Positions 8,732 through 17,023 of a DNA stretch of 64,000 bases are shown here, in pieces. Made by a program: the position numbers and the translations under genes. The notes under the pieces were generated by a model. The model had not been told where the DNA came from and made no database searches. It saw only the letters and a list, made by a program, of their open reading frames with translations. The DNA comes from Taklimakanibacter deserti (lineage in GTDB: Bacteria; Pseudomonadota; Alphaproteobacteria; Rhizobiales; Aestuariivirgaceae): contig QORU01000015.1 in the NCBI GenBank assembly GCA_003574785.1, positions 124,001-188,000 of the forward strand, written 5' to 3'. Numbering within the stretch: the first letter of the stretch is position 1; each line of letters starts with the position of its first letter.

Positions 8732-9456
8732 GCCCGCGCCGCGAAGTCCTCAATGTGAAGGGCCTGTCGGCAGGCTATGGCCCGATGCGGGTGATCCACG
8801 ACCTCGATTTCATCGTTCATTCGGGCGAGCGCGTGGGGCTCGTCGGTCTCAACGGCCATGGCAAGACGACGTTGTTCTATGCCATTGCCGGCCTGACCGG
8901 CTGGCAGCGCGGCTCGATCAAGCTCAACGGCGTCGAGGTCGGCCGCACGCGGAGCCAGGGCCCCGGCCGCTACACCCATGAAGTCGTCCACCATGGACTG
9001 GCCCTCATCCCGCAAGGCGATGAGATCTTCCATGGGCTCACCGTCGAGGAGCATCTCGACAGCGGCGCCTTCACAGCCCGGGCGTGGCGCGAGCGGGCGG
9101 AACGCAAGAAGCGCATCCTCGCGATCTTTCCGCCCCTGGTGAAGCTGATGGCGATCCCGGTCGGCAGGCTGTCGGGCGGCGAGCGCCGCATGGTGTCGAT
9201 CGGCCGCGGGCTGATGGCGGAAGCCTCGCTGTTCCTGGTCGATGAGCCTTCGCTCGGACTGGCGCCCAAGATCGGCAAGGGCGTTCTCGATGCCCTGATG
9301 AGCGTCGAGCTCGGTGACAGCGCCATGGTGATCGCCGAGCAGAATGTCGCCTTGCTCGAAGGCCGCGTCGACCGGGTCATCGGCATGCATGTCGGCAAGC
9401 TCAAAGGCGAGGCATCCGCCGCTTTGATGCTCAATGCCAAGCGCGAGGTGCATTGA
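8728..9456 (+). CDS. ABC transporter ATP-binding protein, LivF/UrtE type
   Basis: A 242-residue ATPase, the second nucleotide-binding subunit of the same importer. It has Walker A (GLNGHGKTT, residues about 41-49), a canonical signature (LSGGERRMV), Walker B (LFLVDEPSLGL) and a LivF-type H-loop replacement in MVIAEQN. Its length is normal. It begins at an ATGA overlap with the preceding ATPase, and its own stop overlaps the next start (TGATG), showing a tightly coupled operon. Confidence 0.92.
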   Translation: MSPRREVLNVKGLSAGYGPMRVIHDLDFIVHSGERVGLVGLNGHGKTTLFYAIAGLTGWQRGSIKLNGVEVGRTRSQGPGRYTHEVVHHGLALIPQGDEIFHGLTVEEHLDSGAFTARAWRERAERKKRILAIFPPLVKLMAIPVGRLSGGERRMVSIGRGLMAEASLFLVDEPSLGLAPKIGKGVLDALMSVELGDSAMVIAEQNVALLEGRVDRVIGMHVGKLKGEASAALMLNAKREVH

Positions 9457-10355
9457 TGGATTGGGCTTTCGTCATCTCCAACGCCATCGTGCTGGCCTGC
9501 ATCTATGGCACGCTCGCCATCGGCATCTCCATCACCTGGTCGAGCCTCGGCCTGATCAATCTGGCTTACGGCTTCATTTTCGCGCTCGCGGGCTATGGCG
9601 CCTGGCTCACCGCGCAGTATCTGGTGCCGCTCTTGCCCGCCTTCACCGTCGGTCCCGTGGTGCTGCTGGGCGGCATATTGACCGGCGTCCTGGGCGGCCT
9701 CCTCGTCTGCGCCATCGCCTTCATCCCGATCCATGACAAGCCCAATTTCACCGTGCGCGGCCTCATCGCGACGCTCGCCATCAGCCTGGTCGGCACCCAG
9801 TCGCTGATGTGGTGGTTCGGGCCGCGGTCGAAGAATCTCCCGGAGATTTTCGGCACCGGCAAGCTCAAGCTGTTCGACATCGTATTCACCGCCGACAAGA
9901 TCGGCAATGTGCTGACCTCGATCCTCATCCTGGTCGTGGTCCTGCACTGGATGCGCTCGAGCCGGCGCGGCCTCGAGATCCGCGCCATGATGATGAACCC
10001 GCATGCCGCCTCGATCGTCGGCATCGGCGTGCGTCGCACCGGCTTCTATGTCATGGCGATCACCGGCGGCCTCGCCGGGCTTGCCGCCGTGCTCTTGTCG
10101 CAGACTTATTATATAGCGCCGTTCAATGGCCTGACGCCGATGATCAAGGGCGTCTCGATCGCGCTCTGCGGCGGGCTAGGCAGCGTCAGGGGTGCCGTGA
10201 TCGCGGCCTTGCTCCTGGGCTTCAACGAGGCGCTGACCAGCGTCACGCTTGGCGGGCAATATGTCCTCATCACCCAGTTCCTGTTGATCATCGTCATCCT
10301 TCTGATCAGGCCGCGCGGCATCGCCGGCATTCTCGACAAAGCGCGGGAGGCGTGA
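9456..10355 (+). CDS. ABC transporter permease, LivH/UrtB type
   Basis: A 299-residue inner-membrane permease with about eight hydrophobic segments. It carries typical LivH motifs: ITWSSLGLINLAYGFIFALAGYGAW near the N-terminus, the cytoplasmic EIRAMMMNPHAASIVGIGVRR loop, and the GGLGSVRGAVIAALLLGFNEA coupling region near residue 235. The ATG at 9456 overlaps the preceding stop codon by one base; an adjacent TTG at 9453 is less likely. It forms the translocation pathway with the larger permease encoded next. Confidence 0.92.
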   Translation: MDWAFVISNAIVLACIYGTLAIGISITWSSLGLINLAYGFIFALAGYGAWLTAQYLVPLLPAFTVGPVVLLGGILTGVLGGLLVCAIAFIPIHDKPNFTVRGLIATLAISLVGTQSLMWWFGPRSKNLPEIFGTGKLKLFDIVFTADKIGNVLTSILILVVVLHWMRSSRRGLEIRAMMMNPHAASIVGIGVRRTGFYVMAITGGLAGLAAVLLSQTYYIAPFNGLTPMIKGVSIALCGGLGSVRGAVIAALLLGFNEALTSVTLGGQYVLITQFLLIIVILLIRPRGIAGILDKAREA

Positions 10356-10358
10356 GCG

Positions 10359-11999
10359 ATGACCTATAGCTGGCGCAATCCGCTCTATGTCTGGGGCGAC
10401 GTCAAGGGGGCCGAGGAAGAGATCCCGGCGGGGCGGCATCGCATGCCCCAGGAGATCTGGGACAAGACCCGTCAATCGCGCGTGCCGCTGCTGCCGGTCG
10501 GACGCCTGCGCTATTACCACAAATGGGCCGGCCATGGCGGGCGCCTGTGGGGCAAGCTGCGCTACTGGCCGACGCGCCGGCGTGTCCTCCATATTAGCGG
10601 CGAATACAATCCAAAGACCATGCGGGCCGAGAAGACGATCGTCGACAAGCGGCCGATCTGGTGGGTCTTGGGCCTCCTGGCGCTCATCGTAGCGCCCTTC
10701 TTCGTGCCGGCCTCGATGCTCAACACCCTTCTGGTCGCCGGCGCCTTCTTCGGCATCTATGCCGCGATCAATCTGTGCTGGATGCTGATCATCGGCACCG
10801 CCCAAATCTATTCGCTCGCCACTTTCGCGGTGGTGGGGGTGGCCGCCTTCGGCACCACATGGCTCTCGATCACCTTCGGCTTCCCCTGGTGGTCATTGCC
10901 GCTGCTCGGCGCAGCCATAGGCCTTGTCTGCGGGACGATCATCGCCATTCCGGCGACGCGGCTTGACGGCTTCTATTACGCACTGCTCACCTTGGGGCTC
11001 AATGAACTCTGCCGCGTCTATGCCTTACAGTCGAAGCAGTTCGGCTCATCGACCGGCGGCCTCTATGGCGCCGACACTTATATACCGGCGGACTGGGCAC
11101 CGATGAACCAGTCATTGCTCGGCTATTATGCCTGTTTCGCCGTGATGCTGCTGGCATTGCTGCTCTACCGCTTCGTGAATGGGAGGCGCCTCGGCCGCGT
11201 GCTGCGCATGGCGCCCGAGAAGCGCGAGGCCTTCGCCGAGGCGACCGGCGTGAATTACCGCCAGGCCCGCATCCAGGTGTTCATCGTCTCGTCGATCGCG
11301 CTGGGCTTCATCGGCGGCTTCTATGCCAGCCATTATCGCGGTGTCGGCTTCTCCATCTTCTCGTTCGACACGGTGCTCCTGGGGCTTGCCATGCTGGTGA
11401 TCGGCGGCATCGGCCGCGCCGAAGGCGCCGTCGTCGGCACCGCCATCGTCGTCTTCCTCGACAAGGTGTTGATCAGCTGGGGACCGGTTCGCCTGATCAT
11501 GATCGGACTGATCATGGCGCTGGTCGTCCTGTTCCTGCGCGGCGGCTTGTTCGGCATCAAGGAACAGTTCCGCGCCTGGCGCGACAAGAAGAAAAGCGAA
11601 CGCCGCTCCACCCGGGCGGAGAAGGGAGGCGAAATGCTGCCTGAGGAATCGACCGAGACCGAGGACAAGGATCTCGTCTATTGGCGCCGCTACGACAAGA
11701 TGCAGCGCGACTATCTGAAGACGCTGGTGAGCCCGGAAGTCATCGAGGAGCACCGCAAGAGCCCCTTGGGCCAGCACAGCGAGCCGCTCGAGCGGCTGCT
11801 GCTCTATTTCCGCCGCCAGCCGCAGATCGACAAATACGCCATCACCGTGGTCGAGGCGTTCAAGGCCTATCGCATCGTCGCTCTGTCCGGCCAGCGCGGC
11901 GTGGCACCGCGGATCGTCGAGGACAAGGTCTATGGCTCTCAAGAAGAAGCCTATCACGGCATCTTCATGCGCCGCGTCCAGGACCTGCTCGAATCGTGA
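10359..11999 (+). CDS. LivM/UrtC-type permease with N-terminal extension, fused in frame to the DMFase small subunit
   Basis: A 546-residue protein, far longer than the usual 320-380 of LivM. Residues 1-95 are a polar, Arg- and Trp-rich extension without recognised domain. Residues about 96-410 are a normal LivM permease core (IYAAINLCWMLIIG, the RLGRVLRMAPEKREAFAEATGV loop, IGGIGRAEGAVVGTAIV). After a charged linker, residues 426-546 (YWRRYDKMQRDYLKT, ERLLLYFRRQPQIDKYAI, YGSQEEAYHGIFMRRVQDLL) match what I recall of DmfA1, the small subunit of N,N-dimethylformamidase. The large subunit follows 18 bases later. An internal ribosome site lies at the junction, so both a fusion and a free small subunit may be made. 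An assembly error removing a stop is possible, but the frame is clean. Confidence 0.85.
   Translation: MTYSWRNPLYVWGDVKGAEEEIPAGRHRMPQEIWDKTRQSRVPLLPVGRLRYYHKWAGHGGRLWGKLRYWPTRRRVLHISGEYNPKTMRAEKTIVDKRPIWWVLGLLALIVAPFFVPASMLNTLLVAGAFFGIYAAINLCWMLIIGTAQIYSLATFAVVGVAAFGTTWLSITFGFPWWSLPLLGAAIGLVCGTIIAIPATRLDGFYYALLTLGLNELCRVYALQSKQFGSSTGGLYGADTYIPADWAPMNQSLLGYYACFAVMLLALLLYRFVNGRRLGRVLRMAPEKREAFAEATGVNYRQARIQVFIVSSIALGFIGGFYASHYRGVGFSIFSFDTVLLGLAMLVIGGIGRAEGAVVGTAIVVFLDKVLISWGPVRLIMIGLIMALVVLFLRGGLFGIKEQFRAWRDKKKSERRSTRAEKGGEMLPEESTETEDKDLVYWRRYDKMQRDYLKTLVSPEVIEEHRKSPLGQHSEPLERLLLYFRRQPQIDKYAITVVEAFKAYRIVALSGQRGVAPRIVEDKVYGSQEEAYHGIFMRRVQDLLES
11622..11636 (+). promoter_or_regulatory. Internal Shine-Dalgarno and ATG for the nested DMFase small subunit
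   Basis: AAGGGAGG at 11622-11629 is followed after four bases by ATG at 11634-11636, in the same frame as the surrounding permease gene. The ribosome site itself encodes Lys-Gly-Gly of the linker. Such a strong purine match exactly at the permease-subunit junction suggests independent initiation; the short spacing is acceptable but not ideal. Confidence 0.65.
11634..11999 (+). CDS. dmfA1: N,N-dimethylformamidase small (alpha) subunit, nested in the permease gene
   Basis: Initiation at the internal ATG would give a 121-residue protein, close to the about 132 residues of known DMFase small subunits. The resemblance is strongest in the C-terminal part: PLERLLLYFRRQPQIDKY, AYRIVAL and EEAYHGIFMRRVQDL. 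In Paracoccus and Alcaligenes DMFase, small and large subunits form an alpha2beta2 unit and the genes lie side by side small-then-large, the order seen here. The subunit is cytosolic and helps stabilise the large subunit. I infer a free form from the ribosome site and from the need for a soluble enzyme; it has not been shown that it is released from the permease. Confidence 0.65.
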   Translation: MLPEESTETEDKDLVYWRRYDKMQRDYLKTLVSPEVIEEHRKSPLGQHSEPLERLLLYFRRQPQIDKYAITVVEAFKAYRIVALSGQRGVAPRIVEDKVYGSQEEAYHGIFMRRVQDLLES

Positions 12000-12017
12000 T
12001 CATAGGTAGTTTCGAAT

Positions 12018-14339
12018 ATGGCACAGGTTAAGTTATTCGGTTACGCGGACAAAATCTCGGTCAGGCCGGGCGAGGCGATCTCCATCCATGTCAATGCCGA
12101 CGGCACCAACAAGGCCGAGGCGATGCTGGTCAGGCTCATCCATGGCGACGAGCATCCCGACGGTCCGGGCTTCATCGAGGAGGAGATCGCCTGCACGGCG
12201 AACGGCACCTGGCCGGTGAAGAAACAATATACGCAAGTCGGCTCCTATCTCGAGGTCGCCGATCCGAAGGGGCTGCTCGCTTTGACCGGCAGCATCACCC
12301 TCTTCGCCTTCGTCTATCCGGGCCTGCCGCAGGCCGGCTTGCGCCAATGCATCATCGGGCGCTGGAACAATGACGAGAATGTGGGCTATTGCCTCGGCAT
12401 CAACCAGCAGGGTCATCTCGAATTCTGGGTCGGCGACGGCAAGGAGGTCGACTACCTCAAGGCCGAGCTGCCGCTGCAGAAGAAGATGTGGTATTTCGTG
12501 GCGGCGACGCTCGACGCGAGGACCGGCAAGGCGACGATCCATCAGGAAAGCGTCGCCAACCGCTACAACAGCCTGCTCGGGCGGGTGGCGCCGCTCGATT
12601 ATCGCTCGCACGTCTCGGAGACCTTCCGCTTCCGCCAGAAGCATCTGCCCGACACGCCGTTCCTCATCGCGGGCTCGCGCGACTGGCACAAGAAGCGCGG
12701 CGACTTCGTCTCACAGACTTTCTGCGGCAAGATCGACCGGCCGGGCCTTTATGAGCGCGCTCTGACGCGCGAAGAGCTCGCAGTCATCCAGTCGGGCGGC
12801 ACACCGCCCGCCATAGGGCTCGTCGCTTATTGGGACACGACAAAAGGCTATAGCGATCGCGGCATCGGCGATGACGTCATCGATGTCGGTCCGCATGGGC
12901 TCGACGCCCGCGGCTATAACCGTCCGGTGCGCGCCCAGACAGGCTGGAACTGGAGCGGCCGCAATGACTGCTTCCGCCTGGCGCCCGAGGAATATGGCGG
13001 CATCGAATTCCATTATGATGCGATGATCGACTGCAATTGGGAGGTGACGAAGACCTTCATTCTTCCCGACAATCTGAAGAGCGGTGCTTACGCGGTGAGG
13101 CTCAGGGCCAATGGCGGCACCGGGCTTGGCGAGGAATATGTCGTCTTCTTCGTGCGCGCCAAGGAGCCGAAGGCGCCCATCGCCCTGCTGATCCCGACTG
13201 CGAGCTATCTCGCTTACGCCAATGAGCATCTGAGCTTCGATGCTGAGATCATCCAGCCGATGACCGGCCAGCCGCCCATCGTCTCGGAGATCGACATCGA
13301 GATGTACAAGAACTGGGAGTTCGGTCTCTCCACCTACGATGCCTGGGCCGACGGCAATGGCGTCTGCTTCAGCTCCTATCGCCGGCCGATCCTCAATATG
13401 CGGCCGAAGCACCGCATGTCGAGCATGGGCGTCACCTGGCAGTTTCCCGCCGATCTGTCGATCATCGCCTGGCTCGAGCATATGAAATACGACTATGAGG
13501 TCCTGACCGATGAGGATCTGCACCAGGAAGGCTTAGGTGCGCTCGAGCCCTATGCTTGCGTGATCTCAGGCACCCATCCCGAATATTATTCGGAAGCGAT
13601 GCTCGATGCGACCGAGGACTATGTCGCCCAAGGCGGGCGCTACATCTATATGGGCGGCAACGGCTATTACTGGAACGTGGCCTTCCGCGACGATGAGCCG
13701 TGGATCATGGAAGTGCGCAAGCTCGATTCCGGCATGCGCGCCTGGAGCGCCAGGCCCGGCGAGCATTATCTGGCGACGACCGGCCAGAAGAGCGGCCTGT
13801 GGAAGAATCTCGGGCGCCCGCCGCAGAAGCTGGTCGGCATCGGCTTCATCGCCGAAGGCTTCGAGACGAGCCGGCCCTATCGCCGCATGCCGGACAGCTA
13901 TCATCGCCAGGTATCCTGGATCATGAAGGGGATAGAGGGCGAGGTCATCGGCGATTCGGGGCTTGCCTATGGGGGTGCTGCCGGGCTCGAGCTCGACCGC
14001 TACGACCTGCAACTGGGGACGCCGCCGCACACCAAGATACTGGCCTCGTCCGGCGGCCACAGCGACAATTATCTCCTGTCGATCGAGGAGATCCTCTATC
14101 CCTATCCAGGCCTCGCCGGAACGCAGGACTATCGCATTCGCGGCGATATCACCTTCTTCACCGCGCCCAATGACGGCGCCGTCTTCTGCGGCGGATCGAT
14201 CGCCTTCGGACAGGCGCTGCCGGTCAACAATTTCGACAATAATGTCTCGCGCATGCTGGGCAATGTCGTCAGCGCCTTCATCAAGAAGGGAGCGCTGCCG
14301 GGATCGCACTGGATCAATGAGGAGAAGCAGTGGAAGTGA
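12018..14339 (+). CDS. dmfA2: N,N-dimethylformamidase large (beta) subunit
   Basis: A 773-residue enzyme subunit that hydrolyses N,N-dimethylformamide to dimethylamine and formate; the known protein has 762 residues. A laminin-G-like jelly roll occupies about residues 85-260 (GSITLFAFVYPG to DRPGLYERALTREEL). A C-terminal glutamine-amidotransferase-like domain starts near 385. Published DMFase binds a mononuclear iron through Tyr399, Tyr440 and Glu521, as I recall. Here Tyr400 (LAYANEH), Tyr440 (STYDAW) and Glu522 in GTHPEY fall at almost the same numbers, with His520 nearby. It is last in the transporter operon, 18 bases after the gene encoding the small subunit, and overlaps the convergent M19 gene by 26 bases. 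Substrate range, DMF versus other N-alkyl formamides, is not certain. Confidence 0.88.
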   Translation: MAQVKLFGYADKISVRPGEAISIHVNADGTNKAEAMLVRLIHGDEHPDGPGFIEEEIACTANGTWPVKKQYTQVGSYLEVADPKGLLALTGSITLFAFVYPGLPQAGLRQCIIGRWNNDENVGYCLGINQQGHLEFWVGDGKEVDYLKAELPLQKKMWYFVAATLDARTGKATIHQESVANRYNSLLGRVAPLDYRSHVSETFRFRQKHLPDTPFLIAGSRDWHKKRGDFVSQTFCGKIDRPGLYERALTREELAVIQSGGTPPAIGLVAYWDTTKGYSDRGIGDDVIDVGPHGLDARGYNRPVRAQTGWNWSGRNDCFRLAPEEYGGIEFHYDAMIDCNWEVTKTFILPDNLKSGAYAVRLRANGGTGLGEEYVVFFVRAKEPKAPIALLIPTASYLAYANEHLSFDAEIIQPMTGQPPIVSEIDIEMYKNWEFGLSTYDAWADGNGVCFSSYRRPILNMRPKHRMSSMGVTWQFPADLSIIAWLEHMKYDYEVLTDEDLHQEGLGALEPYACVISGTHPEYYSEAMLDATEDYVAQGGRYIYMGGNGYYWNVAFRDDEPWIMEVRKLDSGMRAWSARPGEHYLATTGQKSGLWKNLGRPPQKLVGIGFIAEGFETSRPYRRMPDSYHRQVSWIMKGIEGEVIGDSGLAYGGAAGLELDRYDLQLGTPPHTKILASSGGHSDNYLLSIEEILYPYPGLAGTQDYRIRGDITFFTAPNDGAVFCGGSIAFGQALPVNNFDNNVSRMLGNVVSAFIKKGALPGSHWINEEKQWK

Positions 14340-15330
14340 CGGCGCGCGCTCGCTCATGCCGGCGGAGCACGCGCAGATAATTGCCGCCCAATATGCCGTG
14401 CACATCGGCCCGTGAGTAACCGGCGCCCAGCAGGCGAGCCCCGAGTTCGCGGATCTGCTCGGGCTGCGCATGGGCGGGATAGATGGGCGCCGCACCGTCA
14501 TTGTCCGGCCAGAGATCGGGATTGTCCTGCATCCACTGCCAGATGGCGTCATAGTCCTTCACATAATCGAGCCCGATGCCGATATGCTCCGGCCCGACGA
14601 GGCCCGCGATATGATCGACATGCCGGAACATCGCTTCGGTGCCGGCTTCCATATCGCCCAGGAACTCGTTCACGCCATTCACCCCGATGAGGCCGCCCGT
14701 TCGGGCGCAGGCGCGGATCTGGTCGTCCTTGATGTTGCGGTAATGCGGAACGAGGGCGAAGGTGTTGGAATGGGAGAAGATAAAGGGCCGGGTCGAGACC
14801 TCCATCGCCTCCATCGTGGTGCGATAGCCAGTATGCGAGCCATCGACGATGATCGCCGATCTGTTCATCGCTTCGATGAGCCTCACGCCGAAGCGGCTCA
14901 AGCCTGCATCGGTGCGCTCGACGCAGCCGTCGCCGACCAGGTTCTTCTGATTATAGGCAAGCAGCACATGGCGGATGCCGAGCCCGGCAAAGAGCTCGAC
15001 CAGCTCGACCGAGCCCTCGAAGGGATCGGCGCCCTGGAAGTGGAATCCGACGGCGAGCTTGCCCTCGCTCTTGGCGGCGATGATCTCATCGGCCGTGGTC
15101 ACGAAACTCAAGCTCTCCGCGCGCTCGGCGATATGCGCCTTCACCCGGGCAATATGCCGGACCGTGGCGCTGAGCGGGCTTTCACGCAGGTTGACCGTCA
15201 GGGAGACAAAATCCACGCCGGCCTTCTTGAAGCGCGGCAAGGTGATGTCCTTGTCGACCATGTGCTCGGCGGACCACGGCAAGGTCATGTCGCAAATGAT
15301 CGGATTTCCTAGCGGGTCGCTGGTGCTCAT
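14314..15330 (-). CDS. Membrane-dipeptidase-like protein, peptidase family M19, variant metal site
   Basis: A 338-residue TIM-barrel hydrolase of the M19 (renal dipeptidase) family. Recognisable parts are FHFQGADPFEG, the metal-site regions SHSN and VPHYRNI, GGLIGVNGVNEFLG and the C-terminal ILGGNYLRVLRR. The canonical zinc motif HxD near the N-terminus (DGHNDLP) is replaced by CDMTLPW, so the first metal site is altered, as in some rhizobial subgroups. No signal peptide is visible, suggesting a cytosolic enzyme. The ATG at 15330 (MSTSDP) follows the stop of the peptide-type receptor gene by 37 bases, so the two are probably co-transcribed. It may process a dipeptide or an N-acyl or beta-amino compound. 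Confidence 0.85.
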   Translation of the reverse strand: MSTSDPLGNPIICDMTLPWSAEHMVDKDITLPRFKKAGVDFVSLTVNLRESPLSATVRHIARVKAHIAERAESLSFVTTADEIIAAKSEGKLAVGFHFQGADPFEGSVELVELFAGLGIRHVLLAYNQKNLVGDGCVERTDAGLSRFGVRLIEAMNRSAIIVDGSHTGYRTTMEAMEVSTRPFIFSHSNTFALVPHYRNIKDDQIRACARTGGLIGVNGVNEFLGDMEAGTEAMFRHVDHIAGLVGPEHIGIGLDYVKDYDAIWQWMQDNPDLWPDNDGAAPIYPAHAQPEQIRELGARLLGAGYSRADVHGILGGNYLRVLRRHERARAVTSTASPH

Positions 15331-15367
15331 GCGAAGCTCGTCTCGAATGGATGGTTGGGGTAGGGGA

Positions 15368-16933
15368 TCAGCTCTCGACCCACACTTGCTCGGCGCAGTG
15401 ACCGCCCATCTGATCGCTGTTCGGATTGGGCCGGAAGCCCCTGACCTTGCCGCCATGGGCATCGATATTGTCGGCAAAGACCGGAATGAGATAGCCGCCG
15501 GTTTCCCAGATCATCTTCTGCATGGTGCCATACATGGCCTTGCGCTGCGCCGCATCGGCGGTGGCGCGCGCCTTGAGCAGCAACTGGTCGAATTCGGCGT
15601 TCTTCCAGAAAGTGTCGTTCCAGGGCGAATCGCTTCGATAGCCGAGCGACAGCATGAGATCGGCGGTGGGTCGCCCGCCGAACCAGCTCATATAGAAGGG
15701 CTTCTTCATCCAGATGTTTTCCCAATAGCCGTCATCCGGCTCCTTCACGACATTGACGGTGATCCCTGCCGCTTGCGCCGATTGCTGGAACAGGAGCGCC
15801 ATGTCGACGGCGCCGGCAAAGGCGCCATCAGCAGCGGAGAGATCGATCGCGAGATTGGAAAGCCCGGCCTTGCCGAGATAATGTCTGGCCTTGTCGGGAT
15901 CATAGTCATGCTGCGGCAGCTTTTCGAACAGGGGATCACTCTCGGGGATCGAATGGTCGTTGCCGATGCTGCCATAGCCCGCCAGCACCAGCTTGAGGAT
16001 CGCTTGCCGGTCGATCGCATGCTTGAGGGCGAGGCGGACATTGACGTCCAAATAGGGCGCCACGGTCGTATTCATGACGAAGCAATAATGGGTGCGTCCG
16101 GGCGAGGAGATGACCTTGGATCCGCCCGACCCTTGCAAGCGTTGGGCGGAGCGGCTGTCGACGCGGTTGACGATGTCGACATCGCCGGCCTGCAGCGCGT
16201 TGAGCCGCGCGGTCCAGTCATTGATCGCGGTGACCTCGACGGCATCGACATGCGGATGGCTGTCGCGGAAATAGGTCTCGTTGCGCTCGGCATAGGACTT
16301 GACGCCGGCATCGTAGCGTTTCATGGCGAAGGGGCCGGTGCCGATGGGTTTGCTCCAGTCCACGAAGCCGTCCGGCACGATGCCCAGATGATAGTCGGCG
16401 AGGACAAAGGGAAAGCCGGCATCGCCGCTCTTAAGCTCGATCTTGAGCGTGTTGGCGCCGTCATGGGTAAGGCGCTTGATGCCGGCGAGCAGCGCCTTGG
16501 CGCCGGATTTCGAGTCGGCTGCGATGTGCCGGCCGAGGGAATAGATCACATCCTGGACGGTGAGCGCCTTGCCATTGTGGAACTCGACGCCCTTGCGCAG
16601 ATCGAATTGCCATTGATCGAGCGCCGCATTGGCGCTCCAGCGTTCGGCGAGACCAGGGAGGAGCTCGGTCTTGTCGTCGATGTCGGCGAGGCAGCTGTAG
16701 ATCTGCTGGTTGAGATTGGCGCCAAGCGAATTCTGCGTCGTCGTCGGATCCATGCTGTCGGTGGTGCTGGCGCCGCCGAGGCCCAATCGCAACAAGCCGC
16801 CGCGCTTCGGCTCCTCGGCGCGCAGGGATCCGCCGCTTGCCGCAAGACCGATCGCCGCGGCGCCGGCGCCAAGCAGGCGGCGCCGGGTCAGGCCGCGATT
16901 GTTTTCCGTGCCGTGTGCCGCGTTTTGCGCCAT
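15368..16933 (-). CDS. Tat-exported peptide-type ABC substrate-binding protein (SBP family 5)
   Basis: A 521-residue periplasmic receptor. The N-terminus carries a twin-arginine signal (LTRRRLLGAGAAAIGLAASGG) with cleavage near SLRA. The mature part shows family-5 motifs: MDPTTTQNSLGANLNQQIYSCL, DLRKGVEFHNGKALTVQDVIYSL, and the VRLALKHAIDRQAIL segment. The ATG at 16933 is preceded by GGAGAG. No permease or ATPase gene follows; instead an M19 dipeptidase is next, so this receptor is an orphan within the window or shares another transporter. A GcvA-like LysR gene lies just upstream on the same strand and may control the pair. Confidence 0.92.
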   Translation of the reverse strand: MAQNAAHGTENNRGLTRRRLLGAGAAAIGLAASGGSLRAEEPKRGGLLRLGLGGASTTDSMDPTTTQNSLGANLNQQIYSCLADIDDKTELLPGLAERWSANAALDQWQFDLRKGVEFHNGKALTVQDVIYSLGRHIAADSKSGAKALLAGIKRLTHDGANTLKIELKSGDAGFPFVLADYHLGIVPDGFVDWSKPIGTGPFAMKRYDAGVKSYAERNETYFRDSHPHVDAVEVTAINDWTARLNALQAGDVDIVNRVDSRSAQRLQGSGGSKVISSPGRTHYCFVMNTTVAPYLDVNVRLALKHAIDRQAILKLVLAGYGSIGNDHSIPESDPLFEKLPQHDYDPDKARHYLGKAGLSNLAIDLSAADGAFAGAVDMALLFQQSAQAAGITVNVVKEPDDGYWENIWMKKPFYMSWFGGRPTADLMLSLGYRSDSPWNDTFWKNAEFDQLLLKARATADAAQRKAMYGTMQKMIWETGGYLIPVFADNIDAHGGKVRGFRPNPNSDQMGGHCAEQVWVES

Positions 16934-17023
16934 CGCCCGCTCTCCTTGCATCAGGCTCTGATTGTTCAGATCGCGCGCGGGCTTGGCAAACGAGATTAAC
17001 AACGCCGTGGATGTGAGATTTTT

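Noticed and set aside
10359..11999. Idea that the C-terminal extension of the permease is a random read-through tail
   Set aside because: The tail has well-formed motifs resembling the DMFase small subunit, sits directly before the large subunit gene, and is preceded by its own Shine-Dalgarno and ATG.
14975..16999. Plus-strand frame of over 600 codons opposite the M19 and family-5 receptor genes
   Set aside because: It spans two real minus-strand genes and their gap, with no recognisable domain.
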